Below are positions 1 to 5,761 of a stretch of DNA of 8,510 nt, in pieces (position 1 is the first letter of the stretch; every line of letters begins with the position of its first letter). Location of the stretch: contig JAUTWY010000016.1 in NCBI GenBank assembly GCA_030838305.1, forward strand, positions 1-8,510, written 5' to 3'. A model generated the notes under the pieces. It saw nothing but the letters and a program-made list of their open reading frames with translations. It did not search any database and was not told where the DNA came from. The translations under genes and the position numbers were made by a program. The stretch is from Acidobacteriaceae bacterium. GTDB taxonomy: Bacteria > Acidobacteriota > Terriglobia > Terriglobales > Acidobacteriaceae.

Positions 1-8
1 TTCGCCGT

Positions 9-85
9 GGCCCCGTAGCTCAGTTGGATAGAGCAGCGGTTTCCTAAACCGTTGGTCGGCGGTTCGACTCCGCCCGGGGCCCCCA
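9..85 (+). tRNA. tRNA-Arg (anticodon CCU), CCA encoded
   Basis: The segment folds as a full cloverleaf. The 7-bp acceptor stem pairs 9-15 with 75-81 and is entirely Watson-Crick. The D stem GCTC/GAGC is 18-21 with 31-34. The anticodon stem is 36-40 with 48-52, ending in one G-U pair, and the anticodon CCT is at 43-45 in the loop TTCCTAA. The T stem is 58-62 with 70-74, with loop TTCGACT. CCU decodes the AGG codon for arginine. The Arg identity bases A20 (position 28) and C35 (position 44) are present. CCA is encoded at 83-85. The discriminator base at 82 is C, whereas bacterial tRNA-Arg normally has A or G. No promoter can be judged because only eight bases precede it. Confidence 0.97.
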
Positions 86-135
86 TGATCCCAGGCCAGA
101 CGCATCCAGCTTGAAACGTGCATCTCCGGCGGTTC

Positions 136-1062
136 TCAGCCAGCCTTCTCTTCACGCCCTTTCGCCTTTAAGAATGTTCCTTCCTGAAGCTCGCTGAACG
201 CTCGCTGCAGTTGCTCTTGCGTGTTCATCACGATCGGCCCGTACCAGGCAACTGGCTCCTCGAGCGGTTTGCCCGAGACCAGCAGGAATCGGATCCCATC
301 ATCTCCGGCTTGCACCGTGACTTCGTCGCCGCGGTCGAAAAGTACAAGCGAGCGGTTATCCGCCTCCACGGGAGGCGTCGTGTCCGACCACTTCACGGCT
401 TCGGTCGGCACCGCCAGCGGACCGGACGCGTTGCAGAACTTTCCTGCGCCCCCAAACACGTAGGCGAACGCGTGACGGGTCGTCTCAACCGGCAACGTCT
501 TTCGCTTCCCAGGAGAAACCGATACGTCGAGATAAACCGGGTCAGCAGCGATGCCGTCGACTGGGCCAGTCTTTCCCCAAAAACTACCGCACACCACCCG
601 CACATGCGTGCCGTCGTCATCTTTGATTTCAGGAATATCCAGCGCTTTCACCTCCTGATACCGCGGCGCGGTCATTTTGAGCGATGACGGAAGATTGGCC
701 CACAACTGAAAACCGTGCATGCGGCCGGCCGGATCTCCCTTCGGCATTTCCTGATGGATAATGCCGCTGCCCGCCGTCATCCACTGCACGTCGCCCGAAG
801 CAATCGTGCCGCGATTCCCCATGCTGTCGCCATGTTCCACGGTTCCGGACAAAACATAGGTAATCGTCTCGATGCCCCGGTGAGGATGCCAGGGAAAGCC
901 CGCGAGATAATCCTCCGGAACATCGTTGCGGAAATCATCCAGCAAGAGAAATGGATCGAAATCCTTCGTGTTGCCAAAGCCAAAGGCGCGGCGCAGGTGC
1001 ACCCCTGCGCCTTCGAGCGTGGGCTTCGATTTGATAAGACGCTTCACCGGTCGAATCGACAT
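136..1062 (-). CDS. Pirin family protein (cupin-fold metal protein)
   Basis: This 308-residue protein has the size and motifs of pirin, a two-domain cupin-fold iron protein of the cytoplasm. Bacterial pirins have reported quercetin dioxygenase activity or bind metabolic enzymes; which applies here is unknown. The N-terminal metal site is intact: PWHPHRG gives His59 and His61, and GIIHQEM gives His103 and Glu105, almost the same positions as in human pirin (His56, His58, His101, Glu103). The C-terminal half is the usual second cupin domain (FAYVFGGAG and following). The start is the ATG at 1062, because GGAGG (1068-1072) lies 5 bases upstream; a TTG at 1074 would add four residues but overlaps that ribosome site. 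It lies 62 bp downstream of the cupin gene on the same strand and may be co-transcribed with it. It converges on the tRNA. Confidence 0.95.
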   Translation of the reverse strand: MSIRPVKRLIKSKPTLEGAGVHLRRAFGFGNTKDFDPFLLLDDFRNDVPEDYLAGFPWHPHRGIETITYVLSGTVEHGDSMGNRGTIASGDVQWMTAGSGIIHQEMPKGDPAGRMHGFQLWANLPSSLKMTAPRYQEVKALDIPEIKDDDGTHVRVVCGSFWGKTGPVDGIAADPVYLDVSVSPGKRKTLPVETTRHAFAYVFGGAGKFCNASGPLAVPTEAVKWSDTTPPVEADNRSLVLFDRGDEVTVQAGDDGIRFLLVSGKPLEEPVAWYGPIVMNTQEQLQRAFSELQEGTFLKAKGREEKAG

Positions 1063-1067
1063 CTCGT

Positions 1068-1072
1068 CCTCC
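1068..1072 (-). promoter_or_regulatory. Shine-Dalgarno of the pirin gene
   Basis: GGAGG on the minus strand sits 5 bases before the ATG at 1062. It settles the start in favour of that ATG over the in-frame TTG at 1074, whose codon overlaps the site. Confidence 0.8.
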
Positions 1073-1124
1073 AATAGACATTCCTAGATGTTGAATCCAT
1101 GAGTATCGGCTCAGCGCTCACCCT

Positions 1125-1643
1125 TCACTTCTTCGCTGACGACTTCGGGTCGTCCGCCGGATTGAAGTAATGCGTGTCTGTTGGGCCGTTGCCGGAGATC
1201 GCGACGATTACGGCATCGGCGTCAGTCCGGGCGAAATGATTGTCTCCTCCCGGTTCCGAGTACACGCTACCAGGCGGAAGAATCTTCAGCGACTTCTCAT
1301 CGAAATGATTGCCATATCCTAGCCTCCACTCGCCCGATACCACAGTTGCCATCCGATGATCACGATGTGAGTGTGCCTGAATCGTAGTGTGAGCGGGTAC
1401 GAACAACAGGATCGTGTAAAAGCCTGCCTTGGAAGGATCGCCAGAGACCACCTTCGTATGAACTCCCGGTAGGCCAGAACTCCCAATCTGATTGCTGTCA
1501 AGTGCGCTGGACCTAATTTCCGCCGGCGTCATGCGCATCTCGGGAAGAGATTGAGCCGTCGCGGCTGAAGCTGCCGACAGAAACACTGCCGCTGCCGTGA
1601 ATCGGGTTACCTTCGGTCGAATGAGCATGAGCTGGGTAAACAT
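1125..1643 (-). CDS. Secreted cupin-domain protein
   Basis: A 172-residue protein with an N-terminal signal peptide: basic residues (RPKVTR), a hydrophobic stretch to about residue 29, and a likely cleavage at ATA-QS (30/31). It should be periplasmic or secreted. The mature part is one cupin barrel. Motif 1 is HSHRDHR with His91, His93 and His96, followed by the usual Gly in VVSG. Motif 2 is PGGDNH with His136. The canonical glutamate of motif 1 (HxH, three or four residues, Glu) is not present, so the metal ligands may differ from the textbook set. The start at 1643 is preceded by AAGGGA (1651-1656) at 7 bases; the open frame reaches 1742 but that extension would overlap the upstream hydrolase gene. 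ATG 1628 is an alternative start. It follows the hydrolase by 49 bp and probably shares its transcript. The substrate is unknown. Confidence 0.85.
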   Translation of the reverse strand: MFTQLMLIRPKVTRFTAAAVFLSAASAATAQSLPEMRMTPAEIRSSALDSNQIGSSGLPGVHTKVVSGDPSKAGFYTILLFVPAHTTIQAHSHRDHRMATVVSGEWRLGYGNHFDEKSLKILPPGSVYSEPGGDNHFARTDADAVIVAISGNGPTDTHYFNPADDPKSSAKK

Positions 1644-1692
1644 GAAGCAGTCCCTTCGCTTCCACGATTCAAACTTTCCAACAACGTGAACG

Positions 1693-2607
1693 TCAGAGGA
1701 ACTTTTGTAGTGCCTCTGTGGTTTCTTTAGGGCGCTCTTCAAGCACCCAGTGCCCAGTGTCTTTCAACACAATCACCGTTACATGTGTCGCAACGAGCTT
1801 GACTTGTTGCCCGAGCGCTTCTCCCAGGGATTTATCGCCGCCGATGCTCAGTACTGGCATGGTCAGCTGGGTTTGAGAGAGTTGAGCAAAGTCCTTCGCT
1901 GCTTGCAAGAACGAGACGAAGTAGGCCCACCCCGCATGCATGCGTCCCGGCCGCGCATAGGCCGCCGCGTAGGCTTTGCGATCCGCCTCCGGAATTGAAT
2001 GCGTCTTGTCGGCTGCGAAGTCATTCCAGAAATAGTCGAAATACGTACGCTCGCGGCCTTGAACCAGGGCCTCGGGAGTCGGCCCATTAAAACGGAAGTG
2101 CCAAATGTTCGGGTTATTGTAGACGGCCTCCCAGCCTGCCACGCCTGGGAGGAAAGCATCCATCAAGACGAGCTTCGTCACTTCAGTAGGGAATTGCGCG
2201 GCGTAGGCGTAGGCGACCATGAGTCCGATGTCGTGTCCCACGACCTCAGCTTTCTGCACGCCTATCGACTTAACCAAGTCATGAATGCGGACGGCGGCGC
2301 TCTTCATGTCCAGACCGCTGTCCGGAATTGCCGAGTCTCCAATGCCCGGCAGGTCCGGAGCGATCACCGTAAATCGCTCAGCCAATGCTGGGATGATCGG
2401 CTTCCACATCAGCGAGGTTTCAGCGTACCCATGCAGCAGGATGAGCGGTGTCCCGTGGCCCGCGGTCATGTAATGCACTTTGACGCCGTTAACCTCCGCG
2501 TCATGCGAGGCGATGGCCGCATCGGCCCAGGCAACCGCAGCAGCGCAGAGGACAATGCTAAGGCCAAATCCGGCACACCTGGCAAGCCACCTCAAATTAT
2601 TCTTCAG
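1693..2607 (-). CDS. Secreted alpha/beta hydrolase, epoxide-hydrolase-like (Asp nucleophile)
   Basis: Alpha/beta-hydrolase fold enzyme, 304 residues from the start chosen here. Visible elements in order: signal peptide (NNLRWLARCAGFG then a hydrophobic run ending AWADA, residues 3-30), HGYAE oxyanion region (59-63), APDLPGIGDS (83-92), nucleophile elbow GHDIG with Asp126, a cap rich in aromatics (YFDYFWNDF), acid Asp258 in GGDKS and catalytic His286 in DTGHW. An Asp nucleophile is typical of epoxide hydrolases and dehalogenases. The elbow lacks the Trp that usually follows Asp in haloalkane dehalogenases and the Arg residues of haloacetate dehalogenases, so an epoxide hydrolase or uncharacterised relative is more likely. 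The start is uncertain. The only good ribosome site, AGGAG (2615-2619), precedes ATT (2610) and CTG (2607), not ATG. Other candidates are TTG 2595, TTG 2625 and ATG 2721, none with a good site. The coding call is firm. Confidence 0.85.
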   Translation of the reverse strand: MKNNLRWLARCAGFGLSIVLCAAAVAWADAAIASHDAEVNGVKVHYMTAGHGTPLILLHGYAETSLMWKPIIPALAERFTVIAPDLPGIGDSAIPDSGLDMKSAAVRIHDLVKSIGVQKAEVVGHDIGLMVAYAYAAQFPTEVTKLVLMDAFLPGVAGWEAVYNNPNIWHFRFNGPTPEALVQGRERTYFDYFWNDFAADKTHSIPEADRKAYAAAYARPGRMHAGWAYFVSFLQAAKDFAQLSQTQLTMPVLSIGGDKSLGEALGQQVKLVATHVTVIVLKDTGHWVLEERPKETTEALQKFL

Positions 2608-2614
2608 AATGAAA

Positions 2615-2619
2615 CTCCT
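2615..2619 (-). promoter_or_regulatory. Shine-Dalgarno-like AGGAG before a non-ATG start of the hydrolase
   Basis: AGGAG on the minus strand is 4 bases from an in-frame ATT and 7 bases from an in-frame CTG, directly ahead of the signal peptide. No ATG, GTG or TTG stands at a workable distance, which suggests a rare start codon or a base change from ATG. Confidence 0.45.
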
Positions 2620-2683
2620 GATCAACTTTGGATTAGGTGGCGCTACGGCAGCAGATCTGCGTGCCGCCCGTAAGTGCGGACAG

Positions 2684-2709
2684 AAAAACCCACTGACGTA
2701 GTTCCGTGG
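2684..2709 (-). terminator. Weak possible intrinsic terminator after the membrane-protein gene
   Basis: On the minus strand CCAC (2709-2706) and GTGG (2693-2690) can form a 4-bp stem with a 12-base loop, followed by G and five T (2688-2684). The stem is short, so termination would be weak. It lies between the membrane-protein stop and the hydrolase, and so might separate the two units. Confidence 0.2.
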
Positions 2710-2728
2710 CGCTGATCTCATCGACTAG

Positions 2729-2743
2729 CGCGAAGCGTTCGCG
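2729..2743 (-). other. Perfect 6-bp hairpin one base after the membrane-protein stop codon
   Basis: On the minus strand CGCGAA and TTCGCG flank a 3-base loop CGC, starting one base past the TAA at 2745-2747. There is no following T tract, so it is more likely an mRNA 3' stabiliser or part of a Rho-dependent end than a classic terminator. Confidence 0.4.
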
Positions 2744-2744
2744 A

Positions 2745-3257
2745 TTAAGCCGCGCGTGCTCGCACTCTCTCCGGTTCAATGTGGAACCTCTTTGTCGCCA
2801 AAATAATGAGCGCGCCAAAAGTCAGCAGGACAATCAGTTGCGCGACCAGGAAGGGTGGTTCCTTCTGAGTCGGCGCCAAAGCCTTGAGCGCCGGTACTTT
2901 CATGAACGCCTGCGCAACCAGGACGAAAACGTTCAGATATAGGGCCATGCCGGCCCCCACCACATAAATCCGGCGCCATGGCCCGGCAAGGTGATACACA
3001 TAGCGCGCCGGAATCGCGACAGCCAGTAATACCAGCGAAATCACTCCGACAATATGCGACGGTAGAAGGTGTTCAAAGGGAAAACCGAAGCCGGTTACGC
3101 TCGTCAATACGGAGGTAGTCAGGAATAACCCGGTCCATCCGTCGAGCCGCTTTGCGCCGAGGAGTCCAAACATAACGATCAGCCCTGCGCCGATCCCAAC
3201 CAAACTGATCAGCACGTGCAAGAACGTGTATGTTCCTAACGTCATGCCTAAGACCAT
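2745..3257 (-). CDS. Five-helix integral membrane protein, unknown function
   Basis: A 170-residue hydrophobic protein that I do not recognise with confidence. Five membrane segments can be drawn at about residues 11-33, 42-60, 67-86, 98-118 and 135-154. Short loops lie between them, and a basic C-terminal tail (ATKRF to RVRARAA) suggests a cytoplasmic C terminus. Histidines at 14, 63 and 68 lie in or near helices and might be ligands, but no known haem or metal motif is clear. The start at 3257 is chosen because AGGAGG (3264-3269) sits 6 bases upstream. An in-frame ATG at 3308 would add 17 polar residues (MYRDEEEYHAFLNRRLA), with only a weak GGCGGA site, and cannot be ruled out. It is 114 bp downstream of DUF309 and 137 bp upstream of the hydrolase on the same strand. 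Confidence 0.8.
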   Translation of the reverse strand: MVLGMTLGTYTFLHVLISLVGIGAGLIVMFGLLGAKRLDGWTGLFLTTSVLTSVTGFGFPFEHLLPSHIVGVISLVLLAVAIPARYVYHLAGPWRRIYVVGAGMALYLNVFVLVAQAFMKVPALKALAPTQKEPPFLVAQLIVLLTFGALIILATKRFHIEPERVRARAA

Positions 3258-3263
3258 GGCGAG

Positions 3264-3269
3264 CCTCCT
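3264..3269 (-). promoter_or_regulatory. Strong Shine-Dalgarno of the membrane-protein gene
   Basis: AGGAGG on the minus strand, 6 bases before ATG 3257. It decides this start over the upstream ATG at 3308. Confidence 0.75.
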
Positions 3270-3351
3270 GTTCAGAAAAGCATGATACTCCTCTTCGTCG
3301 CGATACATTCAATCCGCCGATTGCACGTTGGCGAGTCGCCGAAAACTTGGG

Positions 3352-3372
3352 CGGAATCAGTCCGGAATCAGT
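3352..3372. repeat. Two direct copies of CGGAATCAGT, 11-bp period
   Basis: Copies at 3352-3361 and 3363-3372 are identical. The second runs into the last base of the DUF309 stop codon (3372-3374). This is probably a small tandem duplication downstream of that gene. It also lies upstream of the membrane-protein gene, where a paired operator cannot be excluded. Confidence 0.6.
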
Positions 3373-3740
3373 TAGGGATCGCGGCTGGCAAATATTCTGG
3401 GCGAAATAAGTTGCGATGCCGGGCCCCCTGCCTCGAGCGTCCGTAACCGATCGCGAATGTCACTGCAAAGGAGTGCGACCGATATGCCGCCGAAGGATGC
3501 CGGATAGAGCTCGAGTCGCCGCAGCGCGGCTTGCAACAACAAAACCGTTCCCAGCCGGTTATCGCGCTGCAGATGATGGAATGCCGCTGTTACCTGGATC
3601 AGGCCCTGCAAAAATGTCTTCTCCGGCTCCGGTGACGCCAGCCAAACACTCTCCCACGCCTCATGCGCTGTGAAAAACTCGCCCGCCTCGTAGCGCCGCA
3701 TGCCTTCGGCAAGCGCTCCTTCGCTCCAGTCAAATTCCAT
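3372..3740 (-). CDS. DUF309 domain protein
   Basis: A small, probably cytoplasmic, all-helical protein of 122 residues matching the DUF309 family, whose biochemical role is unknown. The family signature is clear: FFTAHEAWE (residues 22-30, with His26, Glu27, Trp29 and Glu30), then FLQGLIQVTAAFHHLQR (43-59, with His55 and His56), then a third helix LLLQAALRRLELYP. The paired HExWE and HH motifs suggest a buried polar or metal-like site, though none is established. The start at 3740 fits the family's usual N terminus but has no good ribosome site. ATG 3824 has AGGAAG upstream and would add 28 residues. The open frame continues to 4193 but there runs antisense to the VWFA gene and is not credible. 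Divergent from the VWFA operon. Confidence 0.88.
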   Translation of the reverse strand: MEFDWSEGALAEGMRRYEAGEFFTAHEAWESVWLASPEPEKTFLQGLIQVTAAFHHLQRDNRLGTVLLLQAALRRLELYPASFGGISVALLCSDIRDRLRTLEAGGPASQLISPRIFASRDP

Positions 3741-3839
3741 GATCTGTGCCCAGGTTACACAGCTGGCATGATAAAGAATCCGCCCTGCCTTGCGAATCAA
3801 GCCATGATTGCTCCGAACAACCATCCTAAATGATCTTCC

Positions 3840-3857
3840 TACACCGAAACGGGTGTA
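3840..3857. promoter_or_regulatory. Inverted repeat TACACC-N6-GGTGTA, possible operator
   Basis: Perfect 6-bp arms with a 6-base spacer GAAACG, overlapping an 8-base palindrome GTGTACAC (3853-3860). It sits about 55 bp ahead of the VWFA operon, a plausible place for a dimeric repressor or activator site. No protein is known to bind it, and chance is possible. Confidence 0.35.
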
Positions 3858-3865
3858 CACTGTCG

Positions 3866-3888
3866 GGCAGCGCTGAGGGCGCCCTGCC
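3866..3888 (+). promoter_or_regulatory. GC-rich hairpin in the presumed 5' leader of the VWFA operon
   Basis: GGCAG (3866-3870) pairs with CTGCC (3884-3888), extended by CGC/GCG (3871-3873 with 3879-3881) across a 2-base CC bulge. It ends 24 bp before the first VWFA start. It has no T tract, so it could influence translation or mRNA stability rather than terminate. Confidence 0.3.
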
Positions 3889-3912
3889 TTCTCTCGTGAG
3901 TGCTGGAGTCCT

Positions 3913-5748
3913 ATGAGAAGTTCTGCGGAAGCCGGGGATCCATCTCGAACCGGCGCCTCCTTTTTCTTCAGGGCAGCTGGCCTGTCTTCCTTCTTGTTGT
4001 GGTGCGCCATTCCTTTGTTCCTTGCGCCAATTCCCTCATTCGCGCAGGATATGCCGCCAACAACTACGGCTCCGACGCCCGCCGGGCAAGCTGAAAGTAA
4101 ACAGAATCCAGCGGAGCTCACTTCTCGCGATGAGGCGGCCACCTTCAAAGTGAACGTAAAACTGGTGGTAGTTAGGGTAGTGATTCGCGACACTCAGGGC
4201 CATGCAGTCGGCAATCTTCGCCAGGAGGATTTTCAGGTCTTTGACAAGGGCAAGCCGCAAGTGATCTCCCAGTTTGAAGTCGAACGGCCCGGAACTCTAA
4301 TTGCAAAAGCTCACCAAAATTCGGAAGAGGACCTCGATCCGTCGCCCGGCAATCTACCCTCCAACTCTGAGACGCCTCCATCCGCGCCGGAGCGTTTCGT
4401 AGCCTACCTGTTTGATGATATCCACCTGGAATTCGGAGAGGTTTCGCAGACTCGGGCAGCGGTGGAACGCGGCTTCTCCACATTAAGGCCTACGGATCGT
4501 GTCGCCATCTTTACCACCTCAGCCCGTACTCTGTTGGATTTCACCGATGATCGTGCCAAGCTCCGTGAAACCTTGCTGCGTGTTCAGCCACAGCCTATTG
4601 CGGGCGCGTTCAAAAACGATTGTCCAAATATCAGCTATTACCAGGCGGACCAGATCATCAACAAGAACGATCCTCAGGCTCTGGCTGTTGCTCTCCAAGA
4701 GGCGGCATCGTGTTACCCTCCGATGCCGGGCGCCCCGCCTCCCAACCCCGCCGCCATCGTAAGCGCTGCGAGCGCGCAAGCGTTGAATTCTGGAGATCAC
4801 GAGAGTCATATCGCACTCGGGGTCTTGAAGAATGTCGTCGGCAACGTCTCACGAATGCCGGGCCAGCGAAGCGTTGTTCTTGTTTCTCCTGGGTTTATCG
4901 CTCCCAATATGGAGCATGAATATACCGATATCATTGATCGCGCGGTGCGCTCGCAGGTCGTCATCAATGCGCTCGATGCCCGCGGACTGTATGCTCCATT
5001 GCCGTTCGGAGACATCGGTTCTTCGTCAAGACTTCCGCCGCCTCCGGCTAAGGGTTTTATCGAGTTAGCGGCCGCTGCCGCTAATGATGACTTGCTTGCC
5101 GTACTCGCGGATGGCACGGGCGGGGTTTTTTTTCACAACAATAACAACTTCGACGAAGGTTTCCGGCGCGTTGCCGAAGCACCGGAATATTCCTACGTTT
5201 TGGCTTTCGCTCCGCAGAACCTCAAACTTGATGGCTCCTTTCATACTTTGAAGGTCAAGTTGAAGAATCCCCAAAAACTGACATTGCAGGCCCGCCGCGG
5301 TTATTACGCCCCCAAAAATTTTGCCAGTCCCGACGAGCAGGCTAAGCAGGAAATCGAGGATGCAATGTTTTCCCAGGAGGAGTTACACAATCTTCCGGTG
5401 AAGCTGCGCACGCAATTTTTCAAAGCAAGCGACCAGGACGCCAAACTCACCGTCCTCGCCCATGTTGACGTTAAGCAGTTGCACTTCCGAAAAGTTGAAG
5501 GCCGAAACAACAATGTCTTGACCTGTGTCTCTGCCCTCTTTAACCGCAACGGCAATTTCGTTCAGGGAATGCAAAAGACAGTAACCATGCATTTGAAAGA
5601 CGATACGTTGGCGCACAAACTGGAGTCCGGTATTACCCTCAAGACGAGTTTCGATGTCAAACCTGGCAGTTATCTCGTTCGGCTGGTGGTACGGGACGCG
5701 GAGGGGCAGTCAATGTCTGCGGAGAATGGAACGGTTGAGATTCGTTAA
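3913..5748 (+). CDS. Secreted VWFA-related protein (acidobacterial family), first of a tandem pair
   Basis: 611 residues. A signal peptide with a long 20-residue n-region and a hydrophobic core (22-40) ends at PSFAQ, so the protein is exported. Residues about 78-125 (VKLVVVRVVIRDTQGHAV, EDFQVFDKGKPQ) are the beta-rich N-terminal part typical of the TIGR03436-like family. The VWA fold spans roughly 161-435: strand VAYLFDD (163-169), then VVLVSPGF (321-328), then VINALDARGL (350-359). The metal site is degenerate: where a MIDAS has DxSxS, this has DDIHL (168-172), both serines gone. An insert at about 230-295 holds Cys237 and Cys267. The family ending HTLKVKL to ARRGYY is at 444-465, followed by a Gln/Glu-rich linker and a beta-rich domain (495-611) ending in PGSYLVRLVVRD. 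GGAG (3905-3908) precedes the ATG. Likely a calcium-independent adhesion or scaffold protein; its partner is unknown. Confidence 0.92.
   Translation: MRSSAEAGDPSRTGASFFFRAAGLSSFLLWCAIPLFLAPIPSFAQDMPPTTTAPTPAGQAESKQNPAELTSRDEAATFKVNVKLVVVRVVIRDTQGHAVGNLRQEDFQVFDKGKPQVISQFEVERPGTLIAKAHQNSEEDLDPSPGNLPSNSETPPSAPERFVAYLFDDIHLEFGEVSQTRAAVERGFSTLRPTDRVAIFTTSARTLLDFTDDRAKLRETLLRVQPQPIAGAFKNDCPNISYYQADQIINKNDPQALAVALQEAASCYPPMPGAPPPNPAAIVSAASAQALNSGDHESHIALGVLKNVVGNVSRMPGQRSVVLVSPGFIAPNMEHEYTDIIDRAVRSQVVINALDARGLYAPLPFGDIGSSSRLPPPPAKGFIELAAAAANDDLLAVLADGTGGVFFHNNNNFDEGFRRVAEAPEYSYVLAFAPQNLKLDGSFHTLKVKLKNPQKLTLQARRGYYAPKNFASPDEQAKQEIEDAMFSQEELHNLPVKLRTQFFKASDQDAKLTVLAHVDVKQLHFRKVEGRNNNVLTCVSALFNRNGNFVQGMQKTVTMHLKDDTLAHKLESGITLKTSFDVKPGSYLVRLVVRDAEGQSMSAENGTVEIR
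5126..5133 (+). repeat. T8 homopolymer inside the first VWFA gene
   Basis: Eight T follow GGGG within codons for Val-Phe-Phe in GGVFFHNN. Such a run can slip in replication or transcription and would then truncate the protein's last 200 residues. The run is intact and in frame here. Confidence 0.6.
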
Positions 5749-5751
5749 CGC

Positions 5752-5758
5752 GAGGTGA
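5752..5758 (+). promoter_or_regulatory. Shine-Dalgarno of the second VWFA gene
   Basis: GAGGTGA lies in the 13-bp gap after the first VWFA stop, with the GAGG core 6 bases before ATG 5762. It fixes the start and supports one transcript for both genes. Confidence 0.75.
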
Positions 5759-5761
5759 GTC

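Larger units (their letters stand above)
3741..3912. other. Divergent intergenic spacer
   Basis: This 172-bp region must serve DUF309 (minus) and the VWFA operon (plus). Apart from the two inverted repeats listed separately, I see only weak promoter-like hexamers: TACACT at 3856-3861 on + lacks a fitting -35, and TTTATCAT on the minus strand near 3770 has a TTGATT at too long a spacing. No riboswitch or small gene is apparent. Confidence 0.5.

Noticed and set aside
86..135. Genomic island integrated at the tRNA
   Set aside because: No integrase and no repeat of the tRNA 3' end are visible, and the neighbouring genes look like ordinary chromosomal genes.
1644..1742. N-terminal extension of the cupin to 1742
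   Set aside because: It would overlap the end of the hydrolase gene and bury the signal peptide; ATG 1643 has its own ribosome site.
3741..4193. Upstream extension of the DUF309 frame
   Set aside because: It would overlap the VWFA gene antisense by about 280 bp, adds low-complexity sequence, and DUF309 proteins normally begin near the ATG at 3740.
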